A stretch of DNA of 64,000 nt, from the NCBI RefSeq assembly GCF_002850745.1, contig NZ_KZ559474.1, positions 62,001 through 126,000 on the forward strand, written 5' to 3'. Numbering within the stretch: position 1 is the stretch's first letter; the number at the start of each line of letters is the position of its first letter. The position numbers were made by a program, and so were the translations under genes. The notes under the pieces were generated by a model that was not told where the DNA came from, did no database searches, and saw nothing but the letters and a program-made list of their open reading frames with translations. The stretch comes from Nonomuraea indica (GTDB lineage Bacteria > Actinomycetota > Actinomycetes > Streptosporangiales > Streptosporangiaceae). Shown here one piece after another: positions 27,183 to 36,026 of this stretch.

Positions 27183-28097
27183 ATGCTCCAGCGCGACTAC
27201 ACGACGTCGCAGCTCGACGTGCTCGAAGCCGAAGCCATTCACATCATGCGCGAAGTGGCTGCGGAGTTCGAGCGCCCGTGTCTGCTCTTCTCCGGCGGCA
27301 AGGACTCCATCGTCATGCTGCGCATCGCCGAGAAGGCCTTCTGGCCCGCGGCGATCCCGTTCCCGCTGATGCACGTCGACACCGGCCACAACTTCGACGA
27401 GGTCATCGAGTTCCGCGACCGGCGCGCCGCCGAGCTCGGCGCGCGCCTCATCGTCGCGAGCGTCCAGGACTCCATCGACGCCGGGCGCGTGACCGAGGAG
27501 ACCGGCCGGCGCGCCTCCCGCAACAGGCTGCAGACCACCACGCTGCTCGACGCGATCGAGGAGCACGAGTTCGACGCCGTCTTCGGCGGCGCCCGCCGCG
27601 ACGAGGAGAAGGCCCGGGCCAAGGAGCGGGTGTTCTCCTTCCGCGACGACTTCGGCCAGTGGGACCCGAAGAACCAGCGCCCCGAGCTGTGGAACCTCTA
27701 CAACGCCCGCATCCGCAAGGGCGAGCACATCCGGGTGTTCCCGCTGTCCAACTGGACCGAGCTGGACGTCTGGGACTACATCCGGCGCGAGGGCATCGAG
27801 ATCCCGTCGATCTACTTCTCCCACACCCGCAAGGTGTTCGAGCGCGACGGCATGCTGCTGCCCGACTCCGAGGTGGTGCGGCGCGGCGACGACGAGCCGC
27901 TCTTCGAGGCCGTGGTGCGCTACCGCACGGTGGGTGACATGACCTGCACCGGCGCCGTGCAGTCCACGGCCGCCACCGTGGAGGAGATCATCGAGGAGAT
28001 CGCGGCCACCCGGATCACGGAGCGGGGGGCCACCCGGGCCGACGACCGCTCCTCCGAGGCCGCCATGGAGGACCGCAAGCGGGAAGGCTACTTCTAG
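27183..28097 (+). CDS. cysD: Sulfate adenylyltransferase subunit 2
   Basis: Small catalytic subunit that makes adenosine 5'-phosphosulfate (APS) from sulfate and ATP. 304 residues; PP-loop SGGKDSIVM near residues 37-45, HVDTGHNFDEVIEF, GGARRDEEKARAKERVFSFRD-like conserved segment and FPLSNWTELDVWDYI. A GGAGGAAG site lies just upstream of ATG. It is four bases from cysN. No cysH or sulfite reductase gene is present in the window, consistent with use of APS for PAPS rather than for assimilation; that is an inference limited by window size. Confidence 0.96.
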   Translation: MLQRDYTTSQLDVLEAEAIHIMREVAAEFERPCLLFSGGKDSIVMLRIAEKAFWPAAIPFPLMHVDTGHNFDEVIEFRDRRAAELGARLIVASVQDSIDAGRVTEETGRRASRNRLQTTTLLDAIEEHEFDAVFGGARRDEEKARAKERVFSFRDDFGQWDPKNQRPELWNLYNARIRKGEHIRVFPLSNWTELDVWDYIRREGIEIPSIYFSHTRKVFERDGMLLPDSEVVRRGDDEPLFEAVVRYRTVGDMTCTGAVQSTAATVEEIIEEIAATRITERGATRADDRSSEAAMEDRKREGYF

Positions 28098-28101
28098 ACC
28101 G

Positions 28102-29364
28102 ATGGACATTCTGCGTTTCGCCACGGCCGGAAGCGTCGACGACGGCAAGTCCACCCTCATCGGGCGCCTGCTCTTCGACTCCAAGGCGATCTTCGAGGAC
28201 CAGCTGGAAGCGGTCGAGCGCACCTCGCGCGACCGCGGCACCGAATACACCGACCTGTCGCTGCTGACCGACGGCCTGCGCGCCGAGCGTGAGCAGGGCA
28301 TCACCATCGACGTGGCCTACCGCTACTTCGCGACGCCGCGGCGCAAGTTCATCATCGCCGACACGCCCGGCCACATCCAGTACACCCGCAACATGGTCAC
28401 CGGCGCCTCCACCGCCGACCTGGCGATCATCCTGATCGACGCGCGCAAGGGCGTGCTGGAGCAGTCGCGCCGCCACGCGTTCCTGACCTCGCTGCTGCGG
28501 GTGCCGCACCTCGTGCTCGCCGTCAACAAGATGGACCTCGTCGACTACTCCGAGGAGCGGTTCGAGGAGATCCGCGAGGAGTTCACCGCGTTCGCCTCCA
28601 AGCTCAACGTGGCCGACCTGACCTTCATCCCGATCTCCGCGCTCAACGGCGACAACGTGGTGTCCCGGTCGGAGAACATGCCCTGGTACAACGGCTCGTC
28701 GCTGCTGCACCACCTGGAGAACGTGCACATCGCCTCCGACCGCAACCTGGTCGACGTGCGTTTCCCGGTCCAGTACGTCATCCGCCCGCAGAAGGCCACC
28801 GACCACGCCTTCCACGACTACCGCGGCTACGCCGGGCAGGTGGCGGGCGGCGTGCTCAAGCCCGGCGACGAGGTCGTCCACCTGCCTTCGGGCCTCGCCA
28901 CCCGGATCGCCTCCATCGACACCTTCGACGGGCCGGTGGAGGAGGCGTTCCCGCCGATGTCGGTCACGCTGCGCTTCGAGGACGACATCGACATCTCCCG
29001 CGGCGACATGATCGCCCGGCCCAACAACCAACCGCAGGTGTCCCAGGACCTGGAGGCCATGGTCTGCTGGATGAGCGACGGGGCCAGGCTGGCGCCGCGC
29101 TCCAAGCTGGCCATCAAGCACACCACCCGCACGGCTCGCGCCCTGGTGCGCGACCTGCACTACCGGCTCGACGTCAACACGCTGCACCGCGACGAGGAGG
29201 CCACGTCGCTCGGCCTCAACGAGATCGGCCGCGTGTCGCTGCGGGTCACCCAGCCGTTGTTCGTCGACGACTACGCCCGCAACCGGCTCACCGGCGGTTT
29301 CATCCTCGTGGACGAGGCCACCAACGGCACGGTCGGCGCCGGCATGATCATCGAGGCGCACTGA
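28102..29364 (+). CDS. cysN: Sulfate adenylyltransferase subunit 1 (GTPase)
   Basis: GTP-driven partner of CysD. 420 residues, an EF-Tu-like GTPase: GSVDDGKSTLIGRLL (residues 10-24), DTPGHIQYTRNM near 87 and NKMD near 143. It has domains II and III but no C-terminal APS kinase, unlike NodQ-type CysNC fusions; the kinase is supplied by the gene at 41831. It ends the cysQ-cysD-cysN operon before a strong stem-loop. Confidence 0.96.
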   Translation: MDILRFATAGSVDDGKSTLIGRLLFDSKAIFEDQLEAVERTSRDRGTEYTDLSLLTDGLRAEREQGITIDVAYRYFATPRRKFIIADTPGHIQYTRNMVTGASTADLAIILIDARKGVLEQSRRHAFLTSLLRVPHLVLAVNKMDLVDYSEERFEEIREEFTAFASKLNVADLTFIPISALNGDNVVSRSENMPWYNGSSLLHHLENVHIASDRNLVDVRFPVQYVIRPQKATDHAFHDYRGYAGQVAGGVLKPGDEVVHLPSGLATRIASIDTFDGPVEEAFPPMSVTLRFEDDIDISRGDMIARPNNQPQVSQDLEAMVCWMSDGARLAPRSKLAIKHTTRTARALVRDLHYRLDVNTLHRDEEATSLGLNEIGRVSLRVTQPLFVDDYARNRLTGGFILVDEATNGTVGAGMIIEAH

Positions 29365-29376
29365 CGCGTCACGCCC

Positions 29377-29410
29377 CCGACGGCCCCCGCCCTCCGGCGG
29401 GGGCCGTCGG
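29377..29410 (+). terminator. Stem-loop terminator after cysN
   Basis: A perfect 15-bp stem, CCGACGGCCCCCGCC (29377-29391) with its complement (29396-29410), encloses loop CTCC. No T-run follows. It is 12 bases past the cysN stop, so the downstream sulfotransferase likely has its own promoter. Confidence 0.7.
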
Positions 29411-29439
29411 CGTTCGCGGGTAGATCCTTTGGCGTTCGA

Positions 29440-29455
29440 GTGACCGTACGGTTAC
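29440..29455. promoter_or_regulatory. Near-perfect 16-bp palindrome upstream of the first sulfotransferase
   Basis: GTGACCGT-ACGGTTAC has one mismatch. It sits 37 bases before GTG 29493, beside GTTATCACGTTACGTATCC, in the promoter interval left after the cysN terminator. Candidate regulator site; no protein assigned. Confidence 0.4.
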
Positions 29456-29492
29456 GCTGAGCGCTAGGGTTATCACGTTACGTATCCACGAT

Positions 29493-30410
29493 GTGAAAGC
29501 CCATTCCCCCGTGACTCACCCCTCGACAGCCGCCCGGGTGGTCTTCCTGGGCGGCCTTGGCCGGAGCGGCACCACGCTGCTCGAAAGGCTGCTGGGAGAG
29601 CTGCCCGGCGTGGCGCCCCTCGGCGAGGTGGTCCACCTGTGGGCGCGCGGCGTGCTCGGCGCGGAGCCGTGCGGCTGCGGCGAGCCGTTCCCCGCCTGCC
29701 CGTTCTGGCGCGAGGTGGGGGAGCGGGCGTTCGGCGGCTGGAGCGGGGCGCTCGCCACCCGCCTGCTCGACCTGCGGCAGCGCGTCGACCGCACGCGCAG
29801 GGTGCTGCGCATCCGGCACCCCGACCTGGCCACGTACGTGCGGGCCTACCGCCGCGTCTACGATGCGGCGGCCGCGACGGCCGGCGCCCGCGTCGTGATC
29901 GACTCCAGCAAGCACGCCTCCCTCGCCCACTGCCTGGCGGCGGGCGGAGTCCCCGTCCACGTGGTGCACGTCGTCCGCGACCCCCGGGCGGTCGCCCACT
30001 CCTGGCGGCGCACCGTCGCCCGCCCCGAGGACGGCCGTCCGATGACCCGCTGGGGTCCGGCCCGCACCGCCGTCCACTGGAGCGCCCAGAACCTCGCCCT
30101 CGACCTGCTCGCCCGACGCGGCGCCCAAGTGACCCGGCTGCGCTACGAAGACCTGGTCACCGACCCGCACCCCACCCTGGGGGCGCTCGCCCACCGGCTG
30201 GGCCTGCCGGCCGAGCTGCCCTTCGTCACCGGCTCGACGGCCCGCCTCACCAGGGCCCACACCGCTTCCGGCAACCCGATGCGGTTCACCGTCGGCCCGG
30301 TCGGGCTGGCGCTCGACGAGTCGTGGCGGTCCGGCCCGCACCGGGGGCTGGTCGCGGCCCTCACCTGGCCACTCCGGTGCAGGTACGGCTACCGCGGGGT
30401 GACGGCGTGA
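29493..30410 (+). CDS. PAPS-dependent sulfotransferase (first of three)
   Basis: Transfers sulfate from PAPS to an acceptor, here probably a glycan. 305 residues. The 5'-phosphosulfate loop is FLGGLGRSGTTLLERLL near residues 15-31 and the 3'-phosphate motif is HVVRDPRAVAHSW near 160. A Cys-rich CGCGEPFPACPFW near residue 60 occurs in an actinobacterial subgroup. LRYEDLVTDP is conserved. GTG 29493 was chosen; GTG 29511 is also possible. It begins the right part of the island and precedes two glycosyltransferases. Confidence 0.85.
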   Translation: MKAHSPVTHPSTAARVVFLGGLGRSGTTLLERLLGELPGVAPLGEVVHLWARGVLGAEPCGCGEPFPACPFWREVGERAFGGWSGALATRLLDLRQRVDRTRRVLRIRHPDLATYVRAYRRVYDAAAATAGARVVIDSSKHASLAHCLAAGGVPVHVVHVVRDPRAVAHSWRRTVARPEDGRPMTRWGPARTAVHWSAQNLALDLLARRGAQVTRLRYEDLVTDPHPTLGALAHRLGLPAELPFVTGSTARLTRAHTASGNPMRFTVGPVGLALDESWRSGPHRGLVAALTWPLRCRYGYRGVTA

Positions 30411-30427
30411 CGCCTGGGAGGAGTCTC

Positions 30428-31318
30428 ATGCAGCAGTCCGTCGGCGTGGTGATCCCCACGCGGGGCGACCGGCCCCACCACCTGCGCGCCGCGGTGGCGG
30501 CGGCGCTCGCCCAGGACCGGCCGGGCCGCCTGGACCTCGTCGTCGTCGCCGACGGGGCCGACCCGGCGACCGTCGCCGGGCAACTGGCCGGCCTGCGACC
30601 CGTCCGCGTGCTGCCCAACCAGCGGACCCCGGGGCTGCCCGGGGCGCGCAACACCGGCATCGCCGCGTGCGACACCGACCTCGTCGCCTTCTGCGACGAC
30701 GACGACGAGTGGCTGCCCGGCAAGCTCGCCGCGCAGCTGGCCGCGCTCGACGGCGGGGCGGAGTTCGCGAGCTGCGGCATCGAGGTCGACTACGGCGGGC
30801 GCCGGGTGTCCCGCCTGGCCGGCGCCGGCGTGGTCACCGAGGACGACCTCGTCCGGTCGCGCATGGTCATGGTCCACTCGTCCACGTTCCTGTTCCGGCG
30901 CGGCACGCTGCTGGTCGACGAGAGCGCCCCCGGCGGCCAGAACGAAGACTGGGACCTGGCGCTGCGCGCCGCCCGGCGCCGGCCCATCGCCAACGTCGAC
31001 CGTCCCCTCGTCCGGGTCCGGTGGGGCGCCTCCCACTACGCCACCCGGTGGGCCGACCGCATCGCCGGGCTCGAATGGATGCTCGACCGGCACCCCCGCC
31101 TGGCCGCCGACCCGCGCGGCGCGGCCCGCGTCTACGGCCAGCTCGCCTTCCACCATGCCGCCCTGGGGCGCCGGCGCGCGGCGCTGCGGTGGGCGGTGCG
31201 CGCCCTGTCCGCCCGGGCCGCCGAACCCCGCGTCCCCATCGCGCTCGCCGTCGCGGCCGGCCTCGTTCCGGCGCCCGCCGTCCTGGCCCTCCTGCACGGC
31301 CGGGGGCACGGCATTTGA
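30428..31318 (+). CDS. Family 2 glycosyltransferase
   Basis: Inverting GT-A transferase of 296 residues that adds a sugar to the lipid-linked repeat unit. It shows VGVVIPTRGDRPHHLRAAV at the N-terminus, PGLPGARNTGIAA, and the metal/nucleotide-binding AFCDDDDEWLPG near residue 88, followed by EDWDLALRAARR. ATG 30428 has GGGAGGAG upstream. It lies 17 bases after the sulfotransferase and is followed by the GT26 gene. Donor and acceptor are unknown. Confidence 0.9.
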   Translation: MQQSVGVVIPTRGDRPHHLRAAVAAALAQDRPGRLDLVVVADGADPATVAGQLAGLRPVRVLPNQRTPGLPGARNTGIAACDTDLVAFCDDDDEWLPGKLAAQLAALDGGAEFASCGIEVDYGGRRVSRLAGAGVVTEDDLVRSRMVMVHSSTFLFRRGTLLVDESAPGGQNEDWDLALRAARRRPIANVDRPLVRVRWGASHYATRWADRIAGLEWMLDRHPRLAADPRGAARVYGQLAFHHAALGRRRAALRWAVRALSARAAEPRVPIALAVAAGLVPAPAVLALLHGRGHGI

Positions 31319-31368
31319 CCCGCCCACCCGACACCCCGCCCCCGCCGCACCCGACGGGCCCGACGCCC

Positions 31369-32943
31369 ATGCCCGCCGACGGTTCGGCCCCCGCGCCCGC
31401 GGGAAGGACGACGCACCGTGCCGGGAAGGGCGCGACCGGCCCCGACACGCTGGGGGACGGCACGGAGTGCGGCTCCTTCCGGGCCCGCCTGAACTCCTCC
31501 AGGCACGCCCTCGGCGCGATCCAGCACGTCTCCAGCGTCATCCGCCCCACCGACGGGCCCAGCACCCCACGCGGCGACGCCCCCCCGGACGGGTCCGGCA
31601 CTCCGCGTGGTGACGATTCCTCGGACGGGCCCGGCACCCCACGCGGTGACGGTCCCTCGGACGGGTCCGGCGCTCCGCGTCGTGACGGTTCCTCGGACGG
31701 GTCCGGCGCTCTGTGTGGTGGCGGTTCCCCGGACGGGTCCGGCGCCCCGCGTGGGGGTCGTCCCAGCGGCGTCGGCACCGCTCCTGGCCCTGCCGGTGGG
31801 CCTGCCCGGCCTGGCGGCGCAGCGGGGTCGCGCGGGCCGTTGTGGGCGCGGGTCCCGGCGACGCCGTCGCCCGGACGCGACGCCACCGCGTCCATCCGGC
31901 CACCCCGGACCGGCAGCGCCACCCCGAGGGCGTCCACACCTGGCGACCCCACGACCACGCCCCGGACGCGAAGCACGGCGGGGACCGAGGGCACAGGCCC
32001 GGCGGGGAGCCCACCCGAGGCCATGGCCACGCCGGTCCAGGTCTCGCCCGTGGAGAGCGCACCGGGTTCGCCCCGCACGAGTCCGCCGCGTCACGAGCTC
32101 CCGCTCAGCGGGACGACTCCCGCCGGGCCTGACACGGCGTCCTCGGATGCCGCCGGCCTGGCGGTCCCGGGCGGGCGGATCCCGGCGGGGCGGGTGGTCC
32201 TGGCGGGGATCGGGGTGGATCCGGTGACGGAGGCGGAGGTGGTCGAGCACGTCGCCGCCGAGCTCGACGCGGGGCGCGGCGGCCGTATCGTCACGCCCAA
32301 CGTCGACATCTGCCGCGCCGCCGCCAGGGACGCGGCCCTGCGCGAGCTGGTCAACACCGCCGACCTCGTCGTCGCCGACGGCATGCCGCTGGTGTGGGCG
32401 TCGCGGCTGCTCGGCGACCCGCTGCCCGAACGGGTCACCGGGGCCGACCTCATCTGGTCGTTGAGCAAGCGCGCCGCGCGCCGCGGCTGGCCGGTCTACC
32501 TGCTGGGCGGGCCGCCGGGGGTGGCCGTGGCCGCCGCCCGCGAGCTGGCCAGCGTCTTCCCGCTGCTCAAGGTCGCCGGGGTGGAGTCGCCGCCGCACGC
32601 CTTCGACCGGACGGCCGCCGGGCGTGAGCGGGTGCTGCGCCGGGTGACGGCGGCCCGGCCGAAGGTGGTGTTCGTCGGGCTCGGGTTCCCGCGGCAGGAC
32701 CAGCTCATCGCCTCGCTCTGCCGCCGCCTGCCGGACGCGTGGTTCGTCGGCTGCGGGGCGGCCATCGCCTTCGCCTCCGGCATGGTGCCGCGGGCGCCCG
32801 GCTGGATGCGGGACGCCGGGCTGGAGTGGGCGTTCCGGCTGGGCAGCGAGCCGGGCCGGCTGGCGCGCCGCTACCTGGTGGACGACCTGCCGTTCGCGGT
32901 CCGGCTGCTCACCGGTTGTCTGGTCGAACGCTGCCGGCGGTGA
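31369..32943 (+). CDS. WecG/TagA/CpsF (GT26) glycosyltransferase with a repetitive N-terminal extension
   Basis: Catalytic C-terminal domain (about the last 255 residues) is a GT26 transferase: VTPNVDICRAAARDAALREL, NTADLVVADGMPLVWASRLLG with the catalytic Asp, LPERVTGADLI, VYLLGGPPG and FVGLGFPRQDQLI. These usually transfer ManNAc(A) or a hexose to a lipid-linked intermediate. Before it lie about 270 residues of Pro/Gly/Ser/Thr-rich sequence with 12-residue PRGDxxxDGSGT/A repeats. Starts are uncertain: TTG 31315 overlaps the upstream stop (TTGA), ATG 31369 is used here, and ATG 32023 would give a family-sized 306-residue protein. GC-rich third positions near 31321-31560 favour a long form. 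Confidence 0.8.
   Translation: MPADGSAPAPAGRTTHRAGKGATGPDTLGDGTECGSFRARLNSSRHALGAIQHVSSVIRPTDGPSTPRGDAPPDGSGTPRGDDSSDGPGTPRGDGPSDGSGAPRRDGSSDGSGALCGGGSPDGSGAPRGGRPSGVGTAPGPAGGPARPGGAAGSRGPLWARVPATPSPGRDATASIRPPRTGSATPRASTPGDPTTTPRTRSTAGTEGTGPAGSPPEAMATPVQVSPVESAPGSPRTSPPRHELPLSGTTPAGPDTASSDAAGLAVPGGRIPAGRVVLAGIGVDPVTEAEVVEHVAAELDAGRGGRIVTPNVDICRAAARDAALRELVNTADLVVADGMPLVWASRLLGDPLPERVTGADLIWSLSKRAARRGWPVYLLGGPPGVAVAAARELASVFPLLKVAGVESPPHAFDRTAAGRERVLRRVTAARPKVVFVGLGFPRQDQLIASLCRRLPDAWFVGCGAAIAFASGMVPRAPGWMRDAGLEWAFRLGSEPGRLARRYLVDDLPFAVRLLTGCLVERCRR
31545..31780 (+). repeat. 36-bp repeats encoding PRGD/DGSG blocks
   Basis: About six imperfect 36-bp units run in frame through the N-terminal part of the GT26 reading frame, each encoding a variant of TPRGDxPSDGSG. 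Units are multiples of three and vary mainly at third positions. Confidence 0.8.
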
Positions 32944-33835
32944 GCTCACGGATCCGGTCCACCTCGGCGGGCGTCAGCCCGCGGGCGGCCCCGTCCAGGG
33001 CCAGGCGCGAGTCCATCGGCCGGAACGCCGTCCGCGACAACCCCGACCAGGCGAATCCCCGGTCCCGGCCGGCGGGGCCCGAGCAGGCCCGGCGGACGCG
33101 CCGCTCCGCGGCGGCCGACCACGCCAGGTCCGCGTGGCCGTACAGGCGCCGGAAGCCGCGCACCGGGTCGGCCGCCAGGTCCTCGTAGCGGACGAGGTGG
33201 ATGCCGGGAGTGCGGGCGAGGATGTCGTGCGTGACCCGCCACAGCGTGGCGGCCTTGAGCACGCGGTCCTGGGAGCCGACGAGGGCGCGCAGGCCGAGCA
33301 GCGCGGGGTGGTCGCGGACGAGGAGGGGCTGTTCGAGCAACTCGTGGAAGTAGACGGTCCAGCCCAGCCGCTGCCAGCTCGCCACGAACGACACCGGGTC
33401 GCGTTCGAGGGCGATCACGGTGCAGCCCAGCCGGGCGGCGAACCAGCCCGCCGACAGCACCGCGAAGGGGTCGTCGAGCAGCGCCCGCCGCCGGGTCAGC
33501 CGTCCCAGCGTGAAGGCGGTGCCGTAGCGGAGCAGCCGGGCCAGGTCGTACGGCGAGCGGTTGGCGCGCAGCTCCGGCAGGAACCGGTAACGCAGCGCGA
33601 CCGTGTCACGGAAGGCCGGCAGCCAGCCGGCGGCGTTGTCGTCGCAGATGTACTGGAATCGGTGGGTGACGGTGGCGCGCAGGACACCGGGGCAGCGGCC
33701 GGGCGGATGCTGCGGGTTGAGCGGCTCGTTGACGTAGACGACCTCGCCGCCGGCGGCGAGCATCCTGCCGGTCCAGCTGGTGCCGCTCCTCGGCAGCCCC
33801 GTGACGAGGATCGGCCGCCGGGCCGCGGGGCTCAC
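32909..33835 (-). CDS. Sulfotransferase family protein (second of three)
   Basis: 308 residues. ILVTGLPRSGTSWTGRML at the N-terminus is the PAPS 5'-phosphosulfate loop, VIALERDPVSFVASWQRLGW matches the 3'-phosphate region and HLVRYEDLAADPVRGFRRLY is the conserved late motif. It starts at GTG 33835, overlapping the flippase stop as GTGA. Last gene of the leftward polymer operon; its 3' end overlaps the convergent GT26 gene by 35 bases. The acceptor is probably the polymer or its repeat unit, by context only. Confidence 0.85.
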   Translation of the reverse strand: MSPAARRPILVTGLPRSGTSWTGRMLAAGGEVVYVNEPLNPQHPPGRCPGVLRATVTHRFQYICDDNAAGWLPAFRDTVALRYRFLPELRANRSPYDLARLLRYGTAFTLGRLTRRRALLDDPFAVLSAGWFAARLGCTVIALERDPVSFVASWQRLGWTVYFHELLEQPLLVRDHPALLGLRALVGSQDRVLKAATLWRVTHDILARTPGIHLVRYEDLAADPVRGFRRLYGHADLAWSAAAERRVRRACSGPAGRDRGFAWSGLSRTAFRPMDSRLALDGAARGLTPAEVDRIRELTAGSVRPDNR

Positions 33836-35184
33836 ACCGCCGCCCACGTGCGGACGCGGAGCGCCGCCAGGCTGTGGCGGCCGAAGGGGCGCAGGCCGTA
33901 ACGGCGGTGGAGCTGCCAGAGCGGCAGGGCGTTCTTCAACAGCACGCCGGCCGACCAGCCGAGGGCCGCTCCGAGCGCGCCGTGCGCCGGGACCAGCGCG
34001 AGATCGAGGGCGAGGGTGACGGCGACGGCGGTGACGAGGTTGCCCAGGCTCGCCGTGGTGTGCCCGGCGGCGGTCAGCACGACGTCGACCATGCCGCACG
34101 CCGTCGCGACCATCATCGTGGCCGCCAGCACCAGCGCCACCGTTGTCCCGTCGGCGTACTCGGGCCCGAACAGCCGCAGCGCCCACGGCGCGAGCAGGGC
34201 GTACCCGAGCCAGACCGGCCAGGTGGTCACCACCAGCCACGCCGTCGTCGCCTGGTACAGCTCGCGCGCCCGTTCCAGCTCCCCGTCGGCGAGCGCGCGG
34301 ACCAGGCGCGGCTGGGCGGCGCGGGCGAGACCCTGGTTCGCGAGCTGGCCCACGACCTTGAAGCGGGTGGCGGCGGTGTAGACGGCGGCCTGCGCCGGGC
34401 CGCCCAGCACGGCCACGACCACGATGTCCAGCCGCTGGAACACCGCATGGACCGCCGCGGCCACCGACCGGGGAGCGGTGTGCCGCCACAGGTCGCGGCA
34501 GGTCCCCGGCAGGTACGGCGTGCGCGGCAGGCGGCCGCGCAGCGCCGCGGCGGCGAGGACGAGCACCGCCGCGTACGGCGCCGCCCAGGCGAGCCCCAGC
34601 CACGTCGGCGGCGAGACGCCCTCCGGAACCGGGGTCAGCAGCCAGGCGGCGGCCGTCACGAGCAGGAGCTGGGCGGCGGGCAGCAGCAGCCCGTCGAGGA
34701 CCACGGTGGGCCGCATGGCGCCGAACCCGCGCGTGGCGGCGAGCAGCACGTCGGCGGCGACCATCACCGGGAGCGCCGGTGCGAGGAGGCCGAGGTGCGG
34801 GTGCAGGGCCGCGGCGGCGATCGTGGCCACCACCAGGCCCGGCACCAATCCCGCCCGGATATATCCAGACATGCCGCGATAGCCGTACGTCCGGGCCCGC
34901 GCGATGAAGTACACCAGCCCGTTCCCCGCGTCCAGCTTCGCCACCCCGGCCGCCATGAGCGCCAGCGCCGTGGCGGTGAAGAACGCCCCCGCCACCTCCA
35001 GGCTGAACGTCCGGGTCACCACCATCACCAGCGCGAACTGCGCCAGCGCGGTCACCACGGCCGCACCCGCCCCGGCCAGGCCGCCCCGCGCCACCCGCCC
35101 CACCCCCGTGGCCGTCCCGGCGCGGCTCAGCGCGGACCGGGCCGACACCGCGCGGGCCACGGCGGCACGGGTCAGCGTCGCCAT
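33832..35184 (-). CDS. Polysaccharide flippase (Wzx-like, MOP superfamily)
   Basis: Polytopic membrane protein of 450 residues with about 12 hydrophobic helices. An early segment ALVMVVTRTFSLEVAGAFFTA and the mid-region FQRLDIVVVAVLGGPAQAAVYTAATR are typical of O-antigen/teichoic-type exporters. It would move the lipid-linked repeat unit across the membrane for polymerisation. The start ATG 35184 lies 13 bases inside the upstream sulfotransferase gene and the stop is overlapped by the next sulfotransferase. Confidence 0.88.
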   Translation of the reverse strand: MATLTRAAVARAVSARSALSRAGTATGVGRVARGGLAGAGAAVVTALAQFALVMVVTRTFSLEVAGAFFTATALALMAAGVAKLDAGNGLVYFIARARTYGYRGMSGYIRAGLVPGLVVATIAAAALHPHLGLLAPALPVMVAADVLLAATRGFGAMRPTVVLDGLLLPAAQLLLVTAAAWLLTPVPEGVSPPTWLGLAWAAPYAAVLVLAAAALRGRLPRTPYLPGTCRDLWRHTAPRSVAAAVHAVFQRLDIVVVAVLGGPAQAAVYTAATRFKVVGQLANQGLARAAQPRLVRALADGELERARELYQATTAWLVVTTWPVWLGYALLAPWALRLFGPEYADGTTVALVLAATMMVATACGMVDVVLTAAGHTTASLGNLVTAVAVTLALDLALVPAHGALGAALGWSAGVLLKNALPLWQLHRRYGLRPFGRHSLAALRVRTWAAV

Positions 35185-36026
35185 GACGGGTCACCGTCCA
35201 GCCAGCGGGCCAGGCGCAGGTCGGCCGCCTCGAAGCGATCGCGCAGCCGCCGCCGCACCGTGCACGGCAGCCGCCCCGGCCGGCCCCGCCCGTTGTGCCG
35301 GTCGAACACCGGGTACCCCAGGTGCGGCACGCCCAGGAACTCCAGCACCCGGTCGTACACCCGCTCCGGATCGGCGAAGAAGGCGTGGCTGTCGAGCACG
35401 AGCATGCGGTCCCGGCCGAACAGCGGCTCCAGCCGGTCGAGCTGGTCGGCGTAGCGGCCGCGCGCCAGGTAGGCGTGGTGGCGGTGCGAGTGGTGCACCG
35501 CGTCCGGACCCGCGCGCAGGCTCTCCTCGGCCCCGGCCAGCCGCTCGGCCTCCAGCTCCACGGCCCGCTCGAAACTCGCCTCCGTCTCGAACCCCCTGGC
35601 CAGCTCGTGCGCGTGCGCCGAGCAGGCTCGCTCGACCGGATCACGGACCAGCACGACGAGCTTCACCCCGGGCAGGTCGACGGCGATGCGCTCCCCGGCC
35701 AGCGGATGGAACAGGTAGTAGGGCGACGACTCGAACGCCCGTGGCGCCGTCCCGTGCCGTCCGGCGAGCCGCGCGGCGGCCACCCGCAGCGGGAAGTGCC
35801 CCTGGTACCAGGGCAGGCCGCGCCCGTACGCGACGTCGAAGTAGTGGACGCCCTTGTGCCGGACCGGCTTGAGCAGCAGCGGATGCGCCGACAGCGCGCG
35901 GTAGAGCGAGGTGGTGCCGCACCGTTGCGCCCCGACGATGAGGAACGACGGCAGCACCCGCGCGAACGCGGTCGCCCTCCCGGCGCCGCGCGACATCGAC
36001 AGCACGGCCTGCTTCGCGACGTTCAC
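35172..36026 (-). CDS. Sulfotransferase, NDST/3-OST-like family (third of three)
   Basis: 284 residues. FLIVGAQRCGTTSLYRALSAHP is the phosphosulfate loop in the form seen in heparan-type sulfotransferases; KGVHYFDV, ESSPYYLFHP and VLVRDPVERACSAHAHELARG follow, all standard for the Sulfotransfer_1 family. Starts GTG 36026, overlapping the previous stop as GTGA; an internal ATG at 35990 is possible. Resemblance to heparan sulfotransferases supports a sugar acceptor. Confidence 0.88.
   Translation of the reverse strand: MNVAKQAVLSMSRGAGRATAFARVLPSFLIVGAQRCGTTSLYRALSAHPLLLKPVRHKGVHYFDVAYGRGLPWYQGHFPLRVAAARLAGRHGTAPRAFESSPYYLFHPLAGERIAVDLPGVKLVVLVRDPVERACSAHAHELARGFETEASFERAVELEAERLAGAEESLRAGPDAVHHSHRHHAYLARGRYADQLDRLEPLFGRDRMLVLDSHAFFADPERVYDRVLEFLGVPHLGYPVFDRHNGRGRPGRLPCTVRRRLRDRFEAADLRLARWLDGDPSWRR

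Noticed and set aside
27183..29364. Ordinary assimilatory sulfate operon
   Set aside because: No cysH, sulfite reductase or sulfate ABC transporter accompanies cysDN; neighbours are glycan and sulfotransferase genes. It cannot be fully excluded from this window alone.
32909..35644. A single 911-codon frame spanning flippase and sulfotransferase
   Set aside because: Only the last ~308 codons show sulfotransferase motifs; the rest is out-of-frame flippase and sulfotransferase sequence, and GTG 33835 overlaps the flippase stop as a proper start.
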